This document shows positions 23,814-26,429 of a stretch of 26,429 nt of DNA, piece by piece. The stretch comes from Rhodothermales bacterium (GTDB taxonomy: Bacteria > Bacteroidota > Rhodothermia > Rhodothermales > UBA10348): contig JAURGV010000003.1 of the NCBI GenBank assembly GCA_030833605.1, positions 1 to 26,429 of the forward strand, read 5' to 3'. A model generated the notes under the pieces. The model did no database searches, was not told where the DNA came from, and saw only the letters and a list, made by a program, of their open reading frames with translations. How positions within the stretch are numbered: the stretch's first letter is position 1; every line of letters begins with the position of its first letter. The position numbers and the translations under genes were made by a program.

Positions 23814-23825
23814 GTAAACGTTTAC
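23814..23825. promoter_or_regulatory. LacI-operator-like palindrome over the adaptor gene start
   Basis: GTAAACGTTTAC is a perfect 12-bp palindrome that ends one base before the adaptor ATG (23812). It has the central CG and AAACGTTT core typical of LacI/GalR-family operators. It lies in the 48-base gap between tolC and the adaptor gene, covering the ribosome binding region. Confidence 0.35.
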
Positions 23826-23860
23826 GTCGAGTGTAATGAATCGTGAATCCGAATCGTCGC

Positions 23861-25222
23861 TTAATTAAAAAGCGGCTGTGCCGGATCAAGTGTGCCTTGG
23901 TAATAGTCGATTACCCGGCTTTGAAAATGGAACTGGAAAAGTGCTTGAGCGCGCTGACTGGCTGCATCCACATATCGCGAATTGGATTGCGTTAATTCAA
24001 CCAGTGTTGAGGCACCCACATTGTAGCGTTCTTGCTCCACTTGAAGGGCTTGGTCTGCCGCTTTCATACTCTTTTCGGTTACCTCTAGGCGCTTAACAGC
24101 GGTTTGGTAATCCAAATAGGCTTGGCGCACTTCAATCGCTACGTTTTGCTGCAGGTTTTCGAGATCTAAACGAGCATTGGCATACTGAACTTTTGATGCT
24201 TCAACATTTCGTTTCGTGTTAAAGCGATTGAAAATTGGGATGTTTAGACTCAAGCTGATGCGCTCCGACCGGTTATCCCCCATTTGAGTGGAAAAGTCGG
24301 ATGGTCGAGCGGATGTATAACTTGATCCTGAACTTCCTGAAAGGCTTAATGACGGTAAGTTTCCAGCTTTTGCAGATCGGATATTCTGCTCTGCGGCATC
24401 AATCGAAAACTCTTGTGCACGGAGATCCGCTCTACGTTCAAAGGCGGCCAATAGTAGGTCCTGGGGAGAATAATTGCGAACATTCAAAGAAAGATCAGAA
24501 GCATCGGGCGCGACGAATCGATAGTCGGTAAGGGGATCCAAATGAAGAACTTGAATCAACCTGGTTTTCGAGACCTGGAAATTGCTTTCTGCTGTAAGAA
24601 GTTGGGCCTCAGAATTCGCAAGTGTGGCTTGCTGATTGTACAGGTCAGAAATGGCCCTCGTACCTACGCGTACAAATTCTTCAATCTGCTCGTAAAGTTT
24701 CGTCTGCGATTCGACATCTTTTTGACGAATACCAATGTTTTCTTCTGCAAGAATCACATTTAAGTAGTTCGAGACTACGTTGAAAACGACCGTTTGGCGC
24801 GTTCTTTCGAAAGAATATTCTTGCGATTCAAGGGTGGATTTTGCGGCTTCCAGAGAGGCAACATTCGCAAATCCAGAAAATAAGCTGACACTGGAACTAG
24901 CGGACATGCTAAAACCATCCGTAGAAGCGTTGACTAGCTTGCCGCTGGTCTGGTCAAATTGGAATCCAAAGTTTCTATTTCCACCCGACGACAAGTTGAA
25001 GTTGGGGAGGAAGTCCATTTTTTCCGACTTGATGGTCAGCTCCTGAAGGTCAAGATTGTTTTTGGCTCTCAAAATGGAGACGTTTCGATCAAGTGCAATT
25101 TGAACCGCTTCATCAAAGCTCACTTCGCGAACTTGCTGCGCAGTGGCGTCAAAGGTCATAAATAAAGAAATGATTGCGATCGCAAAGGCGGAACGAACAA
25201 AAGACGAGAAAGAGGTGGACAT
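23861..25222 (-). CDS. TolC family outer-membrane efflux protein
   Basis: The protein has 453 aa from the ATG at 25222. Its signal peptide ends near DATAQQ. Two outer-membrane-efflux (OEP) repeats follow, with long heptad-rich helices (YLNVILAEENIGIRQKDVESQ; VAIEVRQAYLDYQTAVKRLEV; YNVGASTLVELTQSN) as in TolC channel-tunnels. A TTG at 25240 would add six residues before the signal peptide; the ATG is preferred. It is the first gene of the export operon tolC - adaptor - ATPase on the minus strand, so the complex should span both membranes. No clear SD. The operon promoter must lie in the gene-free stretch upstream. Confidence 0.92.
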   Translation of the reverse strand: MSTSFSSFVRSAFAIAIISLFMTFDATAQQVREVSFDEAVQIALDRNVSILRAKNNLDLQELTIKSEKMDFLPNFNLSSGGNRNFGFQFDQTSGKLVNASTDGFSMSASSSVSLFSGFANVASLEAAKSTLESQEYSFERTRQTVVFNVVSNYLNVILAEENIGIRQKDVESQTKLYEQIEEFVRVGTRAISDLYNQQATLANSEAQLLTAESNFQVSKTRLIQVLHLDPLTDYRFVAPDASDLSLNVRNYSPQDLLLAAFERRADLRAQEFSIDAAEQNIRSAKAGNLPSLSLSGSSGSSYTSARPSDFSTQMGDNRSERISLSLNIPIFNRFNTKRNVEASKVQYANARLDLENLQQNVAIEVRQAYLDYQTAVKRLEVTEKSMKAADQALQVEQERYNVGASTLVELTQSNSRYVDAASQRAQALFQFHFQSRVIDYYQGTLDPAQPLFN

Positions 25223-25593
25223 ATTTCGTAGACCGATCAATTATCTGTTAGGGTTCTATCTGAAAAGCTTTTGATTTTCGTGGTTTAGACGAGTTTTACG
25301 CTGAACTCATTCCTGATGGAAATAATTCAGTTTTCAGCCTTGGATAGACCTTCGAACAACGTGCTTAATTACTTAAAGCATGATCATTTACGGGACCTTC
25401 TACTGCCGGTTTCACTCAATCGCATTTTGGTTTGCACGAGGATCGGGATTCTTTCAATCTTGGCAATGTCTTTTCGGATTTTAAAAGGGAGCGGATGGGG
25501 CAGTTTGGACTAGAAGAACGTTCCGTTCTAAACCGTCCTCACCGCCCCATCCGCTCCCATCAATCCGCTGCGTCGCCTTTGAAGGCTGATCGG
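25223..25593. other. Gene-free stretch between tolC and APC permease
   Basis: About 370 bases carry no convincing gene. The side nearest tolC is AT-rich and must contain its promoter; GATAAT occurs on the minus strand about 30 bases before the tolC ATG without a good -35 partner. The other half holds the long inverted repeat described separately. A 65-codon frame here lacks any recognisable feature and runs into that repeat. Confidence 0.6.
25483..25558 (-). terminator. Terminator-like long inverted repeat after the APC permease gene
   Basis: A perfect 15-bp GC-rich inverted repeat (arms 25487-25501 and 25544-25558) encloses 42 bases that contain a second small hairpin (25515-25520 with 25524-25529). 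On the minus strand it is followed by TTTT and lies about 36 bases past the APC permease stop. The large structured loop is unusual for a simple terminator. Confidence 0.6.
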
Positions 25594-26429
25594 TTAGGCT
25601 CTGGTTCGGCGCACAAGGAAATATGCGGCTATGGATACCGCTATGAGGGCGCCGAGTCCAAGGGACTCGGCGCGGGTCATATTCGACAGCAACCAAAGAA
25701 TCACGATGGTACTTGCTATGGGAATAGTAGGGCCACCTGGGAGAACAAAGATTCCTTTTGAATTGGGCGTCTCTTTCGAAACGGGGTTGATTTTGCGAAG
25801 CTTCAAAACAGAAAGGCAACATCCTAAATATAGAAGAAGCAAGGAGCCACTCGATACGATGGCGAGCGTCTTAAACGCACCCGTCAAAGCAATCGCGCAG
25901 GCAAGCGTCACGCAAAAAACGATTGAAATATGAGGGGTTTTTAAACGAGGATGCACCTCAGCGAGCTTCGAGGGAAGCAATCCATCTCGCGCCGCAGCAA
26001 ACACAGCCCTTGGATGGTTTAGAATGTGCCCACTCGTAACTCCGAAAATGGACAATCCTGCTCCAATCAACATAAACGTCCGGCCCCACGATCCCATTGC
26101 CCTTTCGGCAGTAGCTACTAGAGGTGCTTCGAGGTTCTGTGCCAATTCGGCCCCGAGGACCCCTTGTGCTACTCCTTGAATAGCCATATAGAGAACCAAG
26201 ACAATGCTTATCCCATAAAAAAGAGCCAGGGGAACCGTTTTTGACGGGTTCTTAACCTCACCAGTGGCATTTAATGCAAGTTCACCCCCACCAAAGGCAA
26301 AAACCAGCATAAGTGTTCCCGCTCCGATATCGGCCAATGGTGGCATTTCCCTGATGGCGATATGGTCCCACTGCACGGAAAAAGCTCCAACAACAATCAA
26401 AATTGCCAGTGGAATGAGTTTGGCGTACG
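25594..26429 (-). CDS. APC-family amino-acid permease (5' partial)
   Basis: The C-terminal ~278 residues of an inner-membrane transporter are visible; the frame stays open to the window edge, so the start lies outside. Several membrane helices (about seven or eight) are visible. Motifs fit the APC superfamily: LMLVFAFGGGELALNATGEVKNPSKTVPLAL (the conserved helix-6 region with the E.kNP.k.vP loop), FGVTSGHILNHPRAVFAAARDGLLPSKLAEVHPR, and TPHISIVFCVTLACAIAL. This places it with amino-acid/polyamine/organocation transporters that usually use proton or sodium symport or antiport. It ends with a basic tail (RRTRA). Substrate unknown; the nearby secreted peptidases in the window make amino-acid uptake plausible. 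Confidence 0.9.
   Translation of the reverse strand, partial: YAKLIPLAILIVVGAFSVQWDHIAIREMPPLADIGAGTLMLVFAFGGGELALNATGEVKNPSKTVPLALFYGISIVLVLYMAIQGVAQGVLGAELAQNLEAPLVATAERAMGSWGRTFMLIGAGLSIFGVTSGHILNHPRAVFAAARDGLLPSKLAEVHPRLKTPHISIVFCVTLACAIALTGAFKTLAIVSSGSLLLLYLGCCLSVLKLRKINPVSKETPNSKGIFVLPGGPTIPIASTIVILWLLSNMTRAESLGLGALIAVSIAAYFLVRRTRA

Noticed and set aside
25316..25513. 65-codon plus-strand frame in the gap between tolC and the APC permease
   Set aside because: No SD, no recognisable domain, and it runs into the terminator-like inverted repeat; composition looks non-coding.
1..26429. Mobile element, prophage, CRISPR or defence island
   Set aside because: No transposase, integrase, phage structural gene, regularly spaced repeats or recognisable defence gene was seen; genes are mostly conserved chromosomal families.

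Overview
The window reads as a chromosomal stretch from a Gram-negative, Bacteroidota-like bacterium of middling GC content (about half, by eye). A member of the Rhodothermota/Balneolota side of that group is the best guess. The signs are an outer-membrane TonB-dependent receptor with an N-terminal carboxypeptidase-regulatory-like domain, several lipoproteins and signal peptides, a fused HisIE, a BNR_4 beta-propeller lipoprotein, and mostly weak or absent Shine-Dalgarno sequences. I recognised no rRNA, tRNA, CRISPR array, phage or insertion sequence. Genes are tightly packed and the order looks like ordinary chromosome.

Left part (1-9626). A 5'-truncated M28 peptidase with a PA domain converges on a two-gene lipoprotein unit: a BNR_4 propeller, then a LamG-like/glucose-sorbosone-dehydrogenase propeller. 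Divergent from it is a full Ada protein (methyl-phosphotriester sensor, AraC helix-turn-helix, O6-methylguanine methyltransferase). Behind a strong minus-strand terminator lies a unit of a DUF1579 lipoprotein followed by a secreted dipeptidyl-peptidase-IV-type S9 peptidase.

Middle part (9627-20515). hisF and hisIE overlap by ATGA and form a small histidine-biosynthesis pair without the other his genes. A TonB-dependent receptor and a minus-strand amidohydrolase-2 lipoprotein converge on a near-perfect bidirectional terminator. uvrB (TTG start) overlaps by ATGA a secreted multicopper oxidase with an unusual N-terminal extension. A secreted metal-dependent amidohydrolase follows 72 bases later.

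Right part (20516-26429). A MarC-family membrane protein is divergent from a small PrcB-C-like lipoprotein. Next is a minus-strand export operon, tolC - adaptor (MacA-like) - ABC ATPase (MacB/LolD-like), with no permease gene next to it. A 371-base gene-free stretch separates it from a 5'-truncated APC-family amino-acid permease.

Functionally the window mixes housekeeping (his, uvrB, ada) with envelope nutrient scavenging: two secreted peptidases, a TonB receptor, an amino-acid permease, two amidohydrolases and two sugar-related propellers. This fits a peptide- and polysaccharide-using heterotroph. I found no clear new defence or mobile system. The most unusual items are the domain architecture of the multicopper oxidase and its coupling to uvrB, the permease-less exporter operon with a LacI-operator-like palindrome over the adaptor start, the BNR_4 lipoprotein with ulvan-lyase-like histidine spacing, and several well-formed inverted or tandem repeats.
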